The position numbers and the translations under genes are program-made. Shown piece after piece: positions 54,945 through 64,000 of a stretch of 64,000 nucleotides of DNA (position 1 is its first letter; each line of letters starts with the position of its first letter). The DNA comes from Methanocorpusculum sp. (lineage in GTDB: Archaea; Halobacteriota; Methanomicrobia; Methanomicrobiales; Methanocorpusculaceae). Where the stretch lies: contig JAFOFB010000006.1 in the NCBI GenBank assembly GCA_017387505.1, forward strand, positions 1 through 64,000, given 5' to 3'. The notes under the pieces are model-generated. The model was not told the DNA's origin. It worked only from the letters and a program-made list of their open reading frames with translations, and ran no database searches.

Positions 54945-55066
54945 TCTCTTTTTTTTACATATTATTCGATTGGCAGTTTTTCCATCTCATGAGGGCGAGC
55001 GTTTTTACCCCGCGAAAACTATTCGCGTTGGAAAAACACTCCTGCACATGAGTACAAAAAAAGAGA
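54945..55066. repeat. Three nested inverted repeats between secD and ileS
   Basis: Outer arms TCTCTTTTTTTTAC (54945-54958) and GTACAAAAAAAGAGA (55052-55066); middle arms GTTTTTCC (54976-54983) and GGAAAAAC (55030-55037); inner hairpin CGCGAA-AACTA-TTCGCG (55011-55027). It is probably a bidirectional terminator between convergent genes, though more elaborate than needed. Confidence 0.6.
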
Positions 55067-55067
55067 A

Positions 55068-55093
55068 TGGGGCTAAGCGAAGCGCATGCCCCA
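55068..55093. repeat. GC-rich hairpin next to the nested palindrome
   Basis: TGGGGC...GCCCCA around TAAGCGAAGCGCAT. The AGCGAAGCG loop is also inside a hairpin at about 45608-45617. Confidence 0.5.
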
Positions 55094-55117
55094 CAGGCGT
55101 CGCGGGGATATGGGCGA

Positions 55118-58100
55118 TCAGTTAAGTGGAACGATGCTGATGAAAGCCTTAAGGCCGTCAATGTCCCACTTGGTATCCTCTGCATCAGAAGAAGTACCGA
55201 AGCGAACAGTCAGAGACTCTGCTCTTACTTCGCCTGCGATAACTGCGTTCTGCTGCTCGACAAGGCCTGCAATACGCTCATCTGCGATAACAACGGATGC
55301 AACAATCTTTGCATCGACTGCAAGACCTGCCTGCTTTCTCATCTCCTGAATACGGCGGATGATTTCACGGGAATATCCGTCGGACTCAAGCTCCTCGGTC
55401 AGAGTAACATTAACGTAAACAGTTGCCTCATCCATCGGGGAAGAGAAGATGTTTTCCGGCATACGCTCGGTGAAAGTCATGTGCTCCTCGGTCAGCTCGC
55501 AGGAGAACTCGCCCTCGGAGAAAGCAATCTTACCGTCAGCAACAAGAGCAGCCTTAAGCTCGCTTCCGTTTGCGTTCTCAATGAATGCCTTAACCTTCGG
55601 ACCATCGCGTCCGAACTGCTTACCGATAGCCTTCATAGTCGGAACTGCGGTCCACTCAAGCTTATCCCAGACACCCTTAACGGCAGTTACAGCGCGTGCA
55701 TTTGCTCTGTCGCATGCCATATCGTTCATAACATTGATAGCATCTGCGACTGCATCGGACTCAGTTGCAACAACAACCTCTAAGACCGGCCAGCGGCCCT
55801 TTCTCTTACCGTTCTGGCGTGCGTTTGCAACAGCCTCATCGAAGGACTGAATAACCTCCATCTCCTTCTCGAGAACAAGGTCGCGAAGCTCTTCTTTGCC
55901 CTCGAACCAGTCCTGCATGTGAACGGACGGGACTTCTCCCTCGCACTTTAAGTTCTGGTACATCTTCTCGCAGACGAACGGTGCGAATGGTGCCATGATG
56001 GTGATAAGTCTGCGAAGCACGTAGTACATAGTCTCGTATGCCTGAACCTTAGAGACGGAATCCTCCTCGAGCCACATTCTTGGACGGACTAACTGAACAT
56101 ACCAGCGGGAAAGCTCGTCAAGAACAAAGGTTGAGATTGGTCTGGTTGCACGGTGCAGGTTTCCTGCCTCCATCTCCTTGGTAACCTGAGATGCAAGAGA
56201 GTTCACGCGGGAGATAAGCCATCTGTCCTCGCGTCCGAACTCTTTAATGTGGTCTTCGACGACTGATGCATCCCACTTGCCGTCAACTTCCTTTGGTGCG
56301 AAGTTATCGAGAGCCATGTATGGGAGCGGGAACTTGTAGACGTTCCATAAAACGTTGAACATACGAAGAGTAGTCTTTACACCCTCGTAGGAGAAGCGCA
56401 GGTCATCCCATGGTGCGGATGCAGAGAAGATGTACTGGCGCATAACGTCAACACCATAGTTTGCGATAACATCCTCCGGTGCAACAACGTTTCCTAAACT
56501 CTTACTCATCTTCTTACCGTTTGCATCGAGGGCAAAACCGTGCATTAAGACAGACTTGTACGGAGACTTTCCAAATGCCATGGTGGAAAGAGCAAGCATC
56601 GAGTAGAACCATCCGCGGGTCTGATCCTGACCTTCGAGAATCATATCTGCCGGCCAGTATTTCTCGAAGTCCTCGGTGGTCTCCGGGAAGCGCAACGTTG
56701 CCCATGATGCAACTCCTGAGTCATACCAGACATCGAAAATGTCTGGAACTCTTCTCATCTCGCCGCCGCACTCACACGGGATTGTGATATCATCGACGTA
56801 TGGTCTGTGCGGGTCGAACATCTTCTGCTGAGATAAGGTCTCAAGCTCCTCGTAGCTTCCGACAACGTGGTATTTGTTACACTTCGGACATACCCATACC
56901 GGGATTGGAATACCCCAATATCTCTGACGGGAGATACACCAGTCGCGAGCCTCTGCAATCCAGTCGTGGAAACGAGCCGAGCCTGCCCAATCCGGCATCC
57001 AGGTGACCTCGTCTGCAATCTCTTTGAGCATCTGGTCTTTGACTTCCTTGACCTTTAAGAACCACTGAGAGGTTGCACGGTAGATAATCGGAGTCTTGCA
57101 TCTCCAGCAGTGACCGTATCTGTGGGTAATCTTTCGGACTGCAAGCATGTAGTCTCCAAGCTCTTTGATAACATCGTCGTTGGTTGATGGATCTTTGACG
57201 TATTTTCCTTCGAAGATTCCGGCTTCTGCGGTGAAGTTTCCGTTTCCGTCAACCGGGCAGATGATTGGAAGTCCGTACTTCTGACCGACTAAATAGTCGT
57301 CCCATCCGTGACCCGGTGCGATGTGCACCATACCGGTGTTTTCGAGTGCGACATAGTCTGCAATGACGACTTTGTGCTCGATTCCGGCCTGCATTGGAAC
57401 CTGAGTTGAAAGTGGGGATAAGTATTTGGTTCCTGCAAGTTCTGCTCCGGTCTTGGTTTCGATGATATCGAACTTCTGGTATTTACCGTATTTTAAAATC
57501 TGCTCGGCTAAGTCTTTTGCAATCCATAAGTCTTCGACTTTACCGTCCTTTTCTGCACGGCACTTTGCGTAGACGAACTCTTCACCGACTGCAACAGCAA
57601 CGTTTGCCGGAAGTGTCCACGGGGTGGTAGTCCAGATAACAAGGTATTCGTTTTCAGTTCCGACAATCGGGAACTTTACGAAAATCGACGGGTCGGTTTC
57701 GTCAGAATACTCAACTTCTGCGTCTGCGATTGCAGTACCGCATCTTGGACACCAGTTGACAACACGGCTTCCGCGTTCAAGGTATCCCTTGTCAGCACAC
57801 TTCTTTAAAGTGTACCATGCAGCCTCGATGTATCCGGAATCAACGGTCTGATACGGATCATCGAAGTCCATCCAAGTACCGATTTCCTTGAACTGGTCGC
57901 TCATTAAATCCTTGTGGGTTAATGCGAACTCACGGCACTCTTCAATGAACTTGTCGACACCATACTCTTCGATGTCTGCTTTGTTCTTGAATCCAAGCTT
58001 TTCTTCGACCTTAACCTCGATTGGAAGACCGTGCATGTCGTATCCTGCACGCTCGATGATGTGTCTTCCGGTCATGGAGCGGTAGCGGATGATTGCATCC

Positions 58101-58291
58101 TTTAAGATTTTGTTCCATGCGGTTCCTAAGTGGATGTAACCGGTGGTGTACGGCGGACCGTCAACGAAAAGCCACGGCTTTCCTGCTTCACGCAGTTTTC
58201 TGGTTTCACGATAAGTATTATTTTCTTCCCAGTAAGCGCGGACTTCTGCCTCGACGTTTTTTGGGACATAGCTTTCTGATACTTCTTTCAT
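55118..58291 (-). CDS. ileS: Isoleucyl-tRNA synthetase
   Basis: A 1057-residue class I IleRS of the archaeal/eukaryotic type that charges tRNA-Ile. HIGH region DGPPYTTGYIHLGTAWNKIL (residues 44-63), an editing (CP1) domain with VIWTTTPWTLPANVAVAVGE, and KMSKSLGN loop are intact. A zinc-ribbon CPKCNKYHVV ... CECGG sits before the KMSKS loop. A long C-terminal anticodon-binding region runs from about residue 670. The length is normal. It starts MKEVSESYVPKNVEAEVRAY and converges with secD. Confidence 0.96.
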   Translation of the reverse strand: MKEVSESYVPKNVEAEVRAYWEENNTYRETRKLREAGKPWLFVDGPPYTTGYIHLGTAWNKILKDAIIRYRSMTGRHIIERAGYDMHGLPIEVKVEEKLGFKNKADIEEYGVDKFIEECREFALTHKDLMSDQFKEIGTWMDFDDPYQTVDSGYIEAAWYTLKKCADKGYLERGSRVVNWCPRCGTAIADAEVEYSDETDPSIFVKFPIVGTENEYLVIWTTTPWTLPANVAVAVGEEFVYAKCRAEKDGKVEDLWIAKDLAEQILKYGKYQKFDIIETKTGAELAGTKYLSPLSTQVPMQAGIEHKVVIADYVALENTGMVHIAPGHGWDDYLVGQKYGLPIICPVDGNGNFTAEAGIFEGKYVKDPSTNDDVIKELGDYMLAVRKITHRYGHCWRCKTPIIYRATSQWFLKVKEVKDQMLKEIADEVTWMPDWAGSARFHDWIAEARDWCISRQRYWGIPIPVWVCPKCNKYHVVGSYEELETLSQQKMFDPHRPYVDDITIPCECGGEMRRVPDIFDVWYDSGVASWATLRFPETTEDFEKYWPADMILEGQDQTRGWFYSMLALSTMAFGKSPYKSVLMHGFALDANGKKMSKSLGNVVAPEDVIANYGVDVMRQYIFSASAPWDDLRFSYEGVKTTLRMFNVLWNVYKFPLPYMALDNFAPKEVDGKWDASVVEDHIKEFGREDRWLISRVNSLASQVTKEMEAGNLHRATRPISTFVLDELSRWYVQLVRPRMWLEEDSVSKVQAYETMYYVLRRLITIMAPFAPFVCEKMYQNLKCEGEVPSVHMQDWFEGKEELRDLVLEKEMEVIQSFDEAVANARQNGKRKGRWPVLEVVVATESDAVADAINVMNDMACDRANARAVTAVKGVWDKLEWTAVPTMKAIGKQFGRDGPKVKAFIENANGSELKAALVADGKIAFSEGEFSCELTEEHMTFTERMPENIFSSPMDEATVYVNVTLTEELESDGYSREIIRRIQEMRKQAGLAVDAKIVASVVIADERIAGLVEQQNAVIAGEVRAESLTVRFGTSSDAEDTKWDIDGLKAFISIVPLN

Positions 58292-58375
58292 GTATTCCCC
58301 ACGAATATGTCTCTATATATTGGTCTTACTTATAGAAAGCAGTTACCTTGAGTATTTGGATGTGCCGGAACGAAA

Positions 58376-58386
58376 GATTATATAAC
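58376..58386 (+). promoter_or_regulatory. TATA-like box for fprA
   Basis: GATTATATAAC, 25-35 nt before the fprA ATG; near-leaderless mRNA likely. Confidence 0.55.
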
Positions 58387-58410
58387 TATGTGAATACATA
58401 CTAATGAGTT

Positions 58411-59631
58411 ATGTTACAGGCAGTAAAGATTAAAGAAGGCGTTTACTGGGTAGGCGCAATCGACTGGAATATCAGAGACTACCATGGATACACTCTTCCT
58501 GGAACCACATATAATGCATACCTTGTTTTAGGAGAGAAAGTAGCTTTAATCGACGGAACCTATCCGGGCCACGAGTGGCAGATGATCGAGCGTATCGAGT
58601 CTGTCATCCCGCTTGAAAAGATCGACTACATCGTTGCAAACCACATCGAAATCGACCACTCCGGATCTCTCCCGCTCTTAACCAAGAAGCTCCCGAATGT
58701 GCCAATCTACATGACCGAGATTGCAAAGAAGGGCTTTGCACGTCACTACGACACCGAAGGCTGGAACATCCACACCATCAAGAACTTAGAGACTCTTGAA
58801 CTCGGCGGCAAGACCTTAACCTTCCTTGAGGCACCGTTCCTCCACTGGCCGGACTCCATGTTCACCTACCTTGGAGAAGACAAAGTCCTCTTCCCGAACG
58901 ACGCATTCGGTCAGCACGTTGCATCCAGCCAGCGCTTCGATGACGAGCTTGGTATCGATGTTGCACTCGAGCACGCAGCAAAGTTCGTTGCAAACTTAAT
59001 CGTCCCGCTCTCTCCGAAGGTCTTAAAGAAGCTTGGAGAAGTCACCGAACTTGGTGTCCCAATCGAAATGATTGCACCATCTCACGGTATCATCTGGAGA
59101 AGCCACGCAGCAGACATCATCAACGCATACGTCAACTGGGCAAAGGGTGTTTCCAAGAACAAGATTACCATTGTCTATGACACCATGCACTACTCCACCG
59201 GAACTGCAGCACAGTACATTGCAGAAGGAGCAATGTCTGAGGGTGTTGAGGTCAAGTTCGACTTACTCAAAGACGGAAGATACGAAGGTGTCCACAGATC
59301 TGATGTCGTCCGCGATATCTTAGACTCCAAAGCAGTTATCGTCGGTTCTCCAACCCTTGAGGACTACCCGCTTCCGACCGTTGCAGGTTTCCTCTACTAC
59401 CTGATGGGTATCAGACCGGGCAAGCAGGAGCAGAAGAAGATCGGATTCGCATTCGGTTCCAATGGAGGCAAAGGCGGAGCACCGAAGGTCATCACCGAGC
59501 TTATGCAGAAGGCAGGAATCGAGATCTGGCACGAGCCGGTCGAGTTCACCTACCGCCCGCAGGGTGACGACAAGGAGAAGTTCTTCAAGCTCGGTCAGGA
59601 AATCGCAAAGGCTGTAAAAGAGATGCCGTAA
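58411..59631 (+). CDS. fprA: F420H2 oxidase / flavodiiron protein
   Basis: A 406-residue A-type flavodiiron protein. Residues 1-250 form a metallo-beta-lactamase fold with the di-iron ligands: HIEIDHSGSLPL (H-x-E-x-D-H), LHWPDSMFTYL and PSHGIIW. Residues 255-400 are a flavodoxin domain (ITIVYDTMHYSTGTAAQYIA; GSPTLEDYPLPTVAGFL). In methanogens FprA reduces O2 to water with F420H2, protecting anaerobic metabolism. It is transcribed alone with strong codon bias, suggesting high expression. Confidence 0.92.
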   Translation: MLQAVKIKEGVYWVGAIDWNIRDYHGYTLPGTTYNAYLVLGEKVALIDGTYPGHEWQMIERIESVIPLEKIDYIVANHIEIDHSGSLPLLTKKLPNVPIYMTEIAKKGFARHYDTEGWNIHTIKNLETLELGGKTLTFLEAPFLHWPDSMFTYLGEDKVLFPNDAFGQHVASSQRFDDELGIDVALEHAAKFVANLIVPLSPKVLKKLGEVTELGVPIEMIAPSHGIIWRSHAADIINAYVNWAKGVSKNKITIVYDTMHYSTGTAAQYIAEGAMSEGVEVKFDLLKDGRYEGVHRSDVVRDILDSKAVIVGSPTLEDYPLPTVAGFLYYLMGIRPGKQEQKKIGFAFGSNGGKGGAPKVITELMQKAGIEIWHEPVEFTYRPQGDDKEKFFKLGQEIAKAVKEMP

Positions 59632-59806
59632 AGGCAATCTCTCCTCCTTTTATAAATTTTAGGTTTTTTAGAAGTTTCCGAATTTATTTGGTTCGTTTTT
59701 GTTTTTCCGTATTTTTTAAGGGCAGAATTTAACAATACCGAACAACATATTAATTGTTTGGAGGTGAAAGAAAAACCTGAAAGAATCTGATGAAAACATG
59801 GAAGGA

Positions 59807-59839
59807 AACATGGATTCCTCCTCCCTGATAATCCATGTT
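59807..59839 (+). ncRNA. Hairpin with anti-Shine-Dalgarno loop, candidate small RNA or leader element
   Basis: Perfect 10-bp stem AACATGGATT (59807-59816) and AATCCATGTT (59830-59839) around loop CCTCCTCCCTGAT, whose CCTCC is complementary to GGAGG ribosome-binding sites. It lies in the 327-bp spacer 59632-59958, which otherwise contains only AT-rich sequence and mini-frames of 8-12 codons. No experimental support. Confidence 0.3.
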
Positions 59840-59892
59840 ATGCATTGCACGCACCAGTAAAAAAATGCAAACTTCCTTCTTTAGAATGGAAG

Positions 59893-59912
59893 CTGTTTTG
59901 AAATGTTTTGTG
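59893..59912 (+). repeat. 20-bp direct repeat, copy 1
   Basis: CTGTTTTGAAATGTTTTGTG. An identical copy is at 61409-61428, so the two flank the Pr6Pr-type and GNAT genes. The 13-nt AGCTGTTTTGAAA core also occurs near 51777. Confidence 0.6.
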
Positions 59913-59958
59913 CAGGAAATTTATCCTGCGAATGGTTTATGATTTAATTTACAGTATT

Positions 59959-60636
59959 TTATTGATTTCTTCTTTTTAGAATCTTATCAATACCGAGGAA
60001 AAGATATCCAACCGCAATAAATACTGCAGCAAGAATTCCAATCCACATAAGAACGCCGGAAACACCAAGCGTATCAAGATTTACAAAGAAGTACGGATAG
60101 ATAAGCGGAGTTGTTGAGTTTGGAATAAGAATTGATGTGTCAAACTTCAAAATGACTGCCTGGATGAGAAGGAATACTGCGTAAATAAGCGGGAATGCCG
60201 CAGATGCAAGCGGATAATACCATTTACACTTTCCGCGCTCATAGAACAAGAACCAGTCTGCTATGTACATAACAGGCAGTACAACATGGAAAAGAATGCT
60301 TCCGATTCTCCAGTTTGCAAGCGGGTCGCGTCCATCTGCTCCTGCAAGCATAATGTTGAACACAAGGAAGGTAAGTAAAATTCCAAGCATTCCGACAAAC
60401 TTCAGCATCGGTGCGGTTGTAACGTAACTATCCTCTTTCTTTCTTACTGTCTGAATAAGGGCAGCAAACATAACACCAAGGCAGAGGAAATTGCTGATGT
60501 TTGTGAAGTGAACATAGAAATCCCAGCGGATTAAATTGATGTTGTCAAAGATTCCAAGACATGCAATGCACCATACAAGACCTAGTGTGCAGTAAACTGT
60601 CTGATAAATTAATTGTGCAGTTCTGTTTTTAATCAT
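59959..60636 (-). CDS. Pr6Pr-like integral membrane protein
   Basis: A 225-residue protein with six predicted helices (about 9-29, 38-59, 74-95, 107-127, 140-160 and 188-215). NLIRWDFYVHFTNISNFLCL and DWFLFYERGKCKWYYPLASA fit the bacterial/archaeal Pr6Pr family of small six-helix membrane proteins of unknown function. It has a good hydrophobic start MIKNRTAQLIYQTV. It is divergent from the GNAT gene at 60786, with about 150 AT-rich bp between. Confidence 0.65.
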   Translation of the reverse strand: MIKNRTAQLIYQTVYCTLGLVWCIACLGIFDNINLIRWDFYVHFTNISNFLCLGVMFAALIQTVRKKEDSYVTTAPMLKFVGMLGILLTFLVFNIMLAGADGRDPLANWRIGSILFHVVLPVMYIADWFLFYERGKCKWYYPLASAAFPLIYAVFLLIQAVILKFDTSILIPNSTTPLIYPYFFVNLDTLGVSGVLMWIGILAAVFIAVGYLFLGIDKILKRRNQ

Positions 60637-60785
60637 AATATCTCATTTCCCGAAAGTTTCTCATATTTGTAATGTTTCGTTTATTCTCTTAATATAGGTT
60701 TGTTTTGTTAAATAAAAACAGACGGATTTTATTATAAATAAATGAATATGTTTATTTTGTAGAATCTGTTTAAATATAAGGTATA

Positions 60786-61376
60786 ATGACAGTAAAGATT
60801 CTGGAGTCGGATGATTTGGAGACTGCATCCAGGACATTTGCCAGTGCATACTTCAATTATCCTTTCCCCTCCCTTTCAATAGCAGAGCCGAGGAGGATGG
60901 AATGTCTGGAAATTCTTTTCCGTTCGGAGATGGAGTATCTTATAAAACATGGAACTGTTGAAGCAAACAGTGCTGACTGCGGAGGTATTGCTGTATGGTC
61001 AACAGTAGGCGCTGCCGGAAGCGGTGCTCCTGCAACCTCTCTCATTCGAAGGCTTTTTGGAAAGATGAAGATATCAGAGATGATTCATCTTGCAAGAAAC
61101 TCTTATGCGGTGGGCAAGGGAAGAAGAAGCCTGAACCTTCCGGATGATACGCTGTATCTCTATGCTATTGGAGTATTGCCTGAGATGCAGGGAAAAGGCA
61201 TTGCTTCGAAACTGATTCTGGATAAACTTGCTGAGTGTTCGAATCAGACTGTTTATCTTGAAACAAACACCGAACACAACTGCAAATTCTATCAAAATCT
61301 TGGATTTGAGCTGGTCTTAAAAACATACTATCAGAAAAATAACCTTACCACATGGTATCTGATAAAGCATCCTTAA
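60786..61376 (+). CDS. GNAT family N-acetyltransferase
   Basis: A 196-residue GNAT enzyme. The core is in the second half: LYLYAIGVLPEMQGKGIASK (acetyl-CoA loop), then VYLETNTEHNCKFYQNLGFE. The N-terminal ~110 residues (ESDDLETASRTFASAYFNYP ...) match the layout of GNATs related to puromycin acetyltransferase and archaeal detoxification enzymes. The substrate is unknown. It is transcribed alone. Confidence 0.78.
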   Translation: MTVKILESDDLETASRTFASAYFNYPFPSLSIAEPRRMECLEILFRSEMEYLIKHGTVEANSADCGGIAVWSTVGAAGSGAPATSLIRRLFGKMKISEMIHLARNSYAVGKGRRSLNLPDDTLYLYAIGVLPEMQGKGIASKLILDKLAECSNQTVYLETNTEHNCKFYQNLGFELVLKTYYQKNNLTTWYLIKHP

Positions 61377-61408
61377 CTTTTTTCACTCATAACCCTCCTT
61401 TTTTGTCT

Positions 61409-61428
61409 CTGTTTTGAAATGTTTTGTG
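61409..61428 (+). repeat. 20-bp direct repeat, copy 2
   Basis: Identical to 59893-59912. It lies 33 bp downstream of the GNAT stop. Confidence 0.6.
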
Positions 61429-61545
61429 TGACTGGTTTACAAATAACATTACACACAACAGAATTCTTGCGCTAAAATAACTTGAAGAAATTGAGGTTTT
61501 AAGAAATCCTCAAAAAATAAATTGGGTTTATTCTGAAATCTAAAC

Positions 61546-63630
61546 TTATAACATGAGGATGACTGGAACGAAAACCAGTGCAATCATGGACATAAGCTTA
61601 ATCAGAATGTTGATGGACGGACCAGAGGTGTCCTTGAACGGATCACCAACAGTGTCACCTACAACTGCTGCCTTGTGAGCCTCAGAGCCCTTTCCACCGT
61701 AGTTACCAAGTTCAACGTACTTCTTTGCATTGTCCCATGCTCCGCCTGCGTTTGCCATAGTGATTGCAAGGAGGAAACCGGAGACGAGGGAACCAACTAA
61801 GAGACCGCCGAGTGCGAGCGGGCCTAAGACGAGACCGACAAGGATTGGTGCAACGATTGCAAGGACACCTGGTGCGATCATCTTCTTGATTGCAGAAGTG
61901 GTACAGATCTTGATAGTAGACTCGTTGTTCGGGTCTGCAGTTCCTTCCATTAATCCCTTAATGTTCTTGAACTGGTCGCGAACTTCGATAACGACCTTCT
62001 CTGCTGCAGAACCGACTGCGGTCATAGTGAGTGCAGAGAAGAGGAACGGAAGCATACCACCGATGAGGATACCGATGAAGACGCTGGTGTTTAAGATATC
62101 GATTGCTTCGATGCCGACTGCAAGTGAGTATGCGCTGAAGAGTGCAAGACCAGTGAGTGCTGCAGATCCGATTGCGAATCCCTTACCGATTGCTGCAGTG
62201 GTGTTTCCGACTGCGTCAAGGGTGTCAGTGATTTCACGGACCTTCGGGTCCTGGTGGGACATTTCTGCGATACCGCCTGCGTTGTCTGCGACTGGTCCGT
62301 ATGCGTCAACTGCAAGGGAGATACCAAGAGTGGAGAGCATACCAACAGCTGCAATACCGATACCGTACATACCTGCGAAGTTGTATGCAATGAAGATTGC
62401 AATGGAGATGATTAAAACCGGCCAGATGGTGGATTCCATACCCTTAGCGAAACCGCTGATAATGTCGGTTGCAGCTCCGGTCTGACAGGACTCTGCGATC
62501 TTCTTGGTCGGCTTGTAGTCGAAGGAAGTGTAGTATTCAGTGATGAGACCGATTGCGAATCCGCCGACAAGACCTGCGATGGTTGCAAACCAGATACCCA
62601 TACCGAGGCATCCTGCACCCATGGTGATCATGGTGAAGTTGCCGTAGAGGAGGAAGCTGGTGAATGCATAGGTTCCAAGGAGGGAAACGATGATTGCAAC
62701 GATGGTTCCGGTGTTGAATGCCTTGTGGATTGCAGAGGACTCGTTCTTGGAAGTTCTGACGAACAGAGTTCCAATGATTGCTGCAATGATACCAAATGCA
62801 GAGATAAACATCGGGAGGAGGATGAGGCTGAGTGCATCGAGAGACTCACCGAAGGTGGTTGCTGCGAATGCTGCTGCTGCGACACCAAGTGCCATGGATG
62901 CGATGATGGATCCGACGTAGGACTCGAATAAGTCTGCGCCCATTCCTGCGACATCACCGACGTTGTCACCGACATTGTCTGCGATAACTGCTGGGTTTCT
63001 CGGGTCATCTTCCGGAATGCCTGCCTCGACTTTACCGACGAGGTCAGCACCGACATCTGCTGCCTTGGTGAAGATACCGCCGCCGACACGTGCAAAGAGT
63101 GCGACAGAGGATGCACCAAAACCAAAGGATGCCATTGCAGAGACGACTGCGTTGACTGCGGTTAAGTCACCAAATCCGCCGAATGCGACGACGAGGATGA
63201 TGAAGAGTGCAGAAAGACCGAGTAATCCAAGACCGACGACGGACATACCCATGACGGATCCGGATGCGAAGGAAACTTTAACTGCTGCTGCGATACCGCG
63301 TTTTGCTGCGTTGGTGGTTCTAACGTTTGCTTTGGTTGCACTGGTCATTCCAATGTATCCTGCGCACATAGAGAGGCCTGCACCAATGACGTAACATACT
63401 GCATTGATTGGACCAATGAGAACTGCGAGGATAATGGCAACGACAATTGCGAAAGCTGCGATAGCTTTGTACTGGCTCTTCAGGAAGACGCGTGCGCCAA
63501 GGTGAATGGCGTCTGCGATCTTGATCATTTTCTGATCTTCCACTTTTTCCTTCTTTACAACGGAGAAGGAGTAAAGGGCGAAGAGAAGGCCGATTACGGC
63601 ACAAACTGGAACAAGATATACTAAGTCCAT
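61546..63630 (-). CDS. hppA: Membrane-bound ion-pumping pyrophosphatase
   Basis: A 694-residue M-PPase with about 16 helices that couples PPi hydrolysis to pumping Na+ or H+. The PPi/Mg site is visible in [20 protein letters not shown] and [20 protein letters not shown], and near the C-terminus [20 protein letters not shown]. In [12 protein letters not shown] the residue after GNTTA is Ala, not Lys, which marks the K+-dependent subfamily; several K+-dependent methanogen enzymes pump Na+. GGAGG lies 10 nt before the ATG. It may recycle PPi from tRNA charging and feed Na+ symporters encoded nearby. Confidence 0.95.
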   Translation of the reverse strand: MDLVYLVPVCAVIGLLFALYSFSVVKKEKVEDQKMIKIADAIHLGARVFLKSQYKAIAAFAIVVAIILAVLIGPINAVCYVIGAGLSMCAGYIGMTSATKANVRTTNAAKRGIAAAVKVSFASGSVMGMSVVGLGLLGLSALFIILVVAFGGFGDLTAVNAVVSAMASFGFGASSVALFARVGGGIFTKAADVGADLVGKVEAGIPEDDPRNPAVIADNVGDNVGDVAGMGADLFESYVGSIIASMALGVAAAAFAATTFGESLDALSLILLPMFISAFGIIAAIIGTLFVRTSKNESSAIHKAFNTGTIVAIIVSLLGTYAFTSFLLYGNFTMITMGAGCLGMGIWFATIAGLVGGFAIGLITEYYTSFDYKPTKKIAESCQTGAATDIISGFAKGMESTIWPVLIISIAIFIAYNFAGMYGIGIAAVGMLSTLGISLAVDAYGPVADNAGGIAEMSHQDPKVREITDTLDAVGNTTAAIGKGFAIGSAALTGLALFSAYSLAVGIEAIDILNTSVFIGILIGGMLPFLFSALTMTAVGSAAEKVVIEVRDQFKNIKGLMEGTADPNNESTIKICTTSAIKKMIAPGVLAIVAPILVGLVLGPLALGGLLVGSLVSGFLLAITMANAGGAWDNAKKYVELGNYGGKGSEAHKAAVVGDTVGDPFKDTSGPSINILIKLMSMIALVFVPVILML

Positions 63631-63667
63631 ATGTCGAAAACCTCCATCAATTATATTGACGGATTCT

Positions 63668-63679
63668 CCTTATATTAAT
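63668..63679 (-). promoter_or_regulatory. TATA-like box for hppA
   Basis: TTAATATAAGG on the minus strand, 38-49 nt before the hppA ATG, with a short leader that carries the GGAGG (63641-63645). Confidence 0.5.
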
Positions 63680-63820
63680 GGACGGCAAAGATAATAATAC
63701 TAATCCTTAATCCGGCGCAGGATTTGAGCCGGTTTTACGGAAGGAGATGGGGTATTTTTGGCAAATCATTTCGGAGATTGTTGTTTTGATGTTCGTTGAT
63801 ATGTGAATTACAGAAATGGG

Positions 63821-64000
63821 TTATGTGTTCCCTTTCGGGAGCACTAGTGCACGTTTTAATCCGTGATGTTTCATTGCGGTTTCGACGGAGGTTTTTGAGC
63901 AGCCGAGAACTGCTGCTATCTGCCGCGCGGTCATGCAGGCGTCTACGCGGCGGGTTGTTCGCATACGCTGTTCTACTCGGTAGTTTTCTGATTCGATGTC
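63821..64000 (-). CDS. HTH protein, C-terminal end only
   Basis: The last 59 codons of a minus-strand gene that continues beyond the window. RMRTTRRVDACMTARQIAAV followed by LGCSKTSVETAMKHHGLKRA is a helix-turn-helix of the resolvase/Sigma-like or transposase-type, near the C-terminus. It ends VLPKGNT. It could be a small regulator or part of a mobile-element protein. The stop is at 63821-63823; the 190-bp spacer to hppA holds no other gene. Confidence 0.6.
   Translation of the reverse strand, partial: DIESENYRVEQRMRTTRRVDACMTARQIAAVLGCSKTSVETAMKHHGLKRALVLPKGNT

Overview
The window is from a hydrogenotrophic methanogen of the Methanomicrobiales, probably Methanocorpusculum or a close relative. 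This is an inference from gene content and style, not from a database search. The evidence is coenzyme F420 biosynthesis (CofE), an F420H2 oxidase (FprA), methanogenesis marker protein 14, FmdE, class I lysyl-tRNA synthetase, archaeal ribosomal proteins L7Ae/S28e/L24e, an archaeal adenylate kinase, CTP-dependent riboflavin kinase, HMG-CoA synthase with its thiolase/DUF35 partners, and a CetZ tubulin. Many genes are leaderless, about 25 nt behind TATA-like boxes.

Layout. 1-8.4 kb: pyruvate carboxylase subunit B (cut by the window edge), a MerR-like coiled-coil protein, a two-domain chagasin-like lipoprotein, a RimI-type acetyltransferase, a DUF1015 protein, and a minus-strand cluster LSm / Cys-rich HTH / marker 14 / small DUF2102-like protein. 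8.4-17.1 kb: tRNA-Leu(GAG), an ACT-domain regulator, a deleted acyl-CoA synthetase, two HdeD-like membrane proteins, a DASS transporter, the cofE-hisA-like-tmk operon, a flavoprotein and an AlkD-like protein. 17.1-25.7 kb: uppS / radical SAM / lysS, an alanine symporter, YchF, and a lone Cas1 translationally coupled to an archaemetzincin, divergent from a UPF0146 gene. 25.7-27.3 kb: an AT-rich patch with a ribbon-helix-helix regulator, palindromic operators and a frameshifted acyltransferase. 27.3-40.5 kb: a glutaredoxin-thioredoxin reductase fusion, RNase HII, TrkA, CetZ, the ribosomal/ndk operon, adk-EMC3-cmk, the mevalonate-entry operon with its HTH regulator, and RbkR.

40.5-51.7 kb is the most plastic part. 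A ~4.4 kb surface-protein gene is broken by two homopolymer frameshifts (C7 and G6). Next come a decayed GxxExxY gene and a GC-rich hairpin-filled non-coding stretch. An ABC transporter operon (FecCD type) follows, whose substrate-binding protein and trmO start were tandemly duplicated; the inner binding-protein copy is frameshifted at codon 2 and the outer trmO copy is a relic. FmdE sits at the head of this locus. 51.9-64 kb: a Yip1-like protein, secF-secD, a nested palindrome, ileS, fprA, a Pr6Pr-type membrane protein, a GNAT enzyme, a K+-dependent-type membrane pyrophosphatase and a partial HTH gene.

The best candidates for new biology are the solo Cas1 (no CRISPR array or other cas gene in the window), the putatively phase-variable surface protein, and the rearranged metal-chelate transporter locus with a His-rich ATPase. 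Several pseudogenes (acyl-CoA synthetase, acyltransferase, GxxExxY, binding protein, trmO relic) suggest ongoing reduction of accessory functions.
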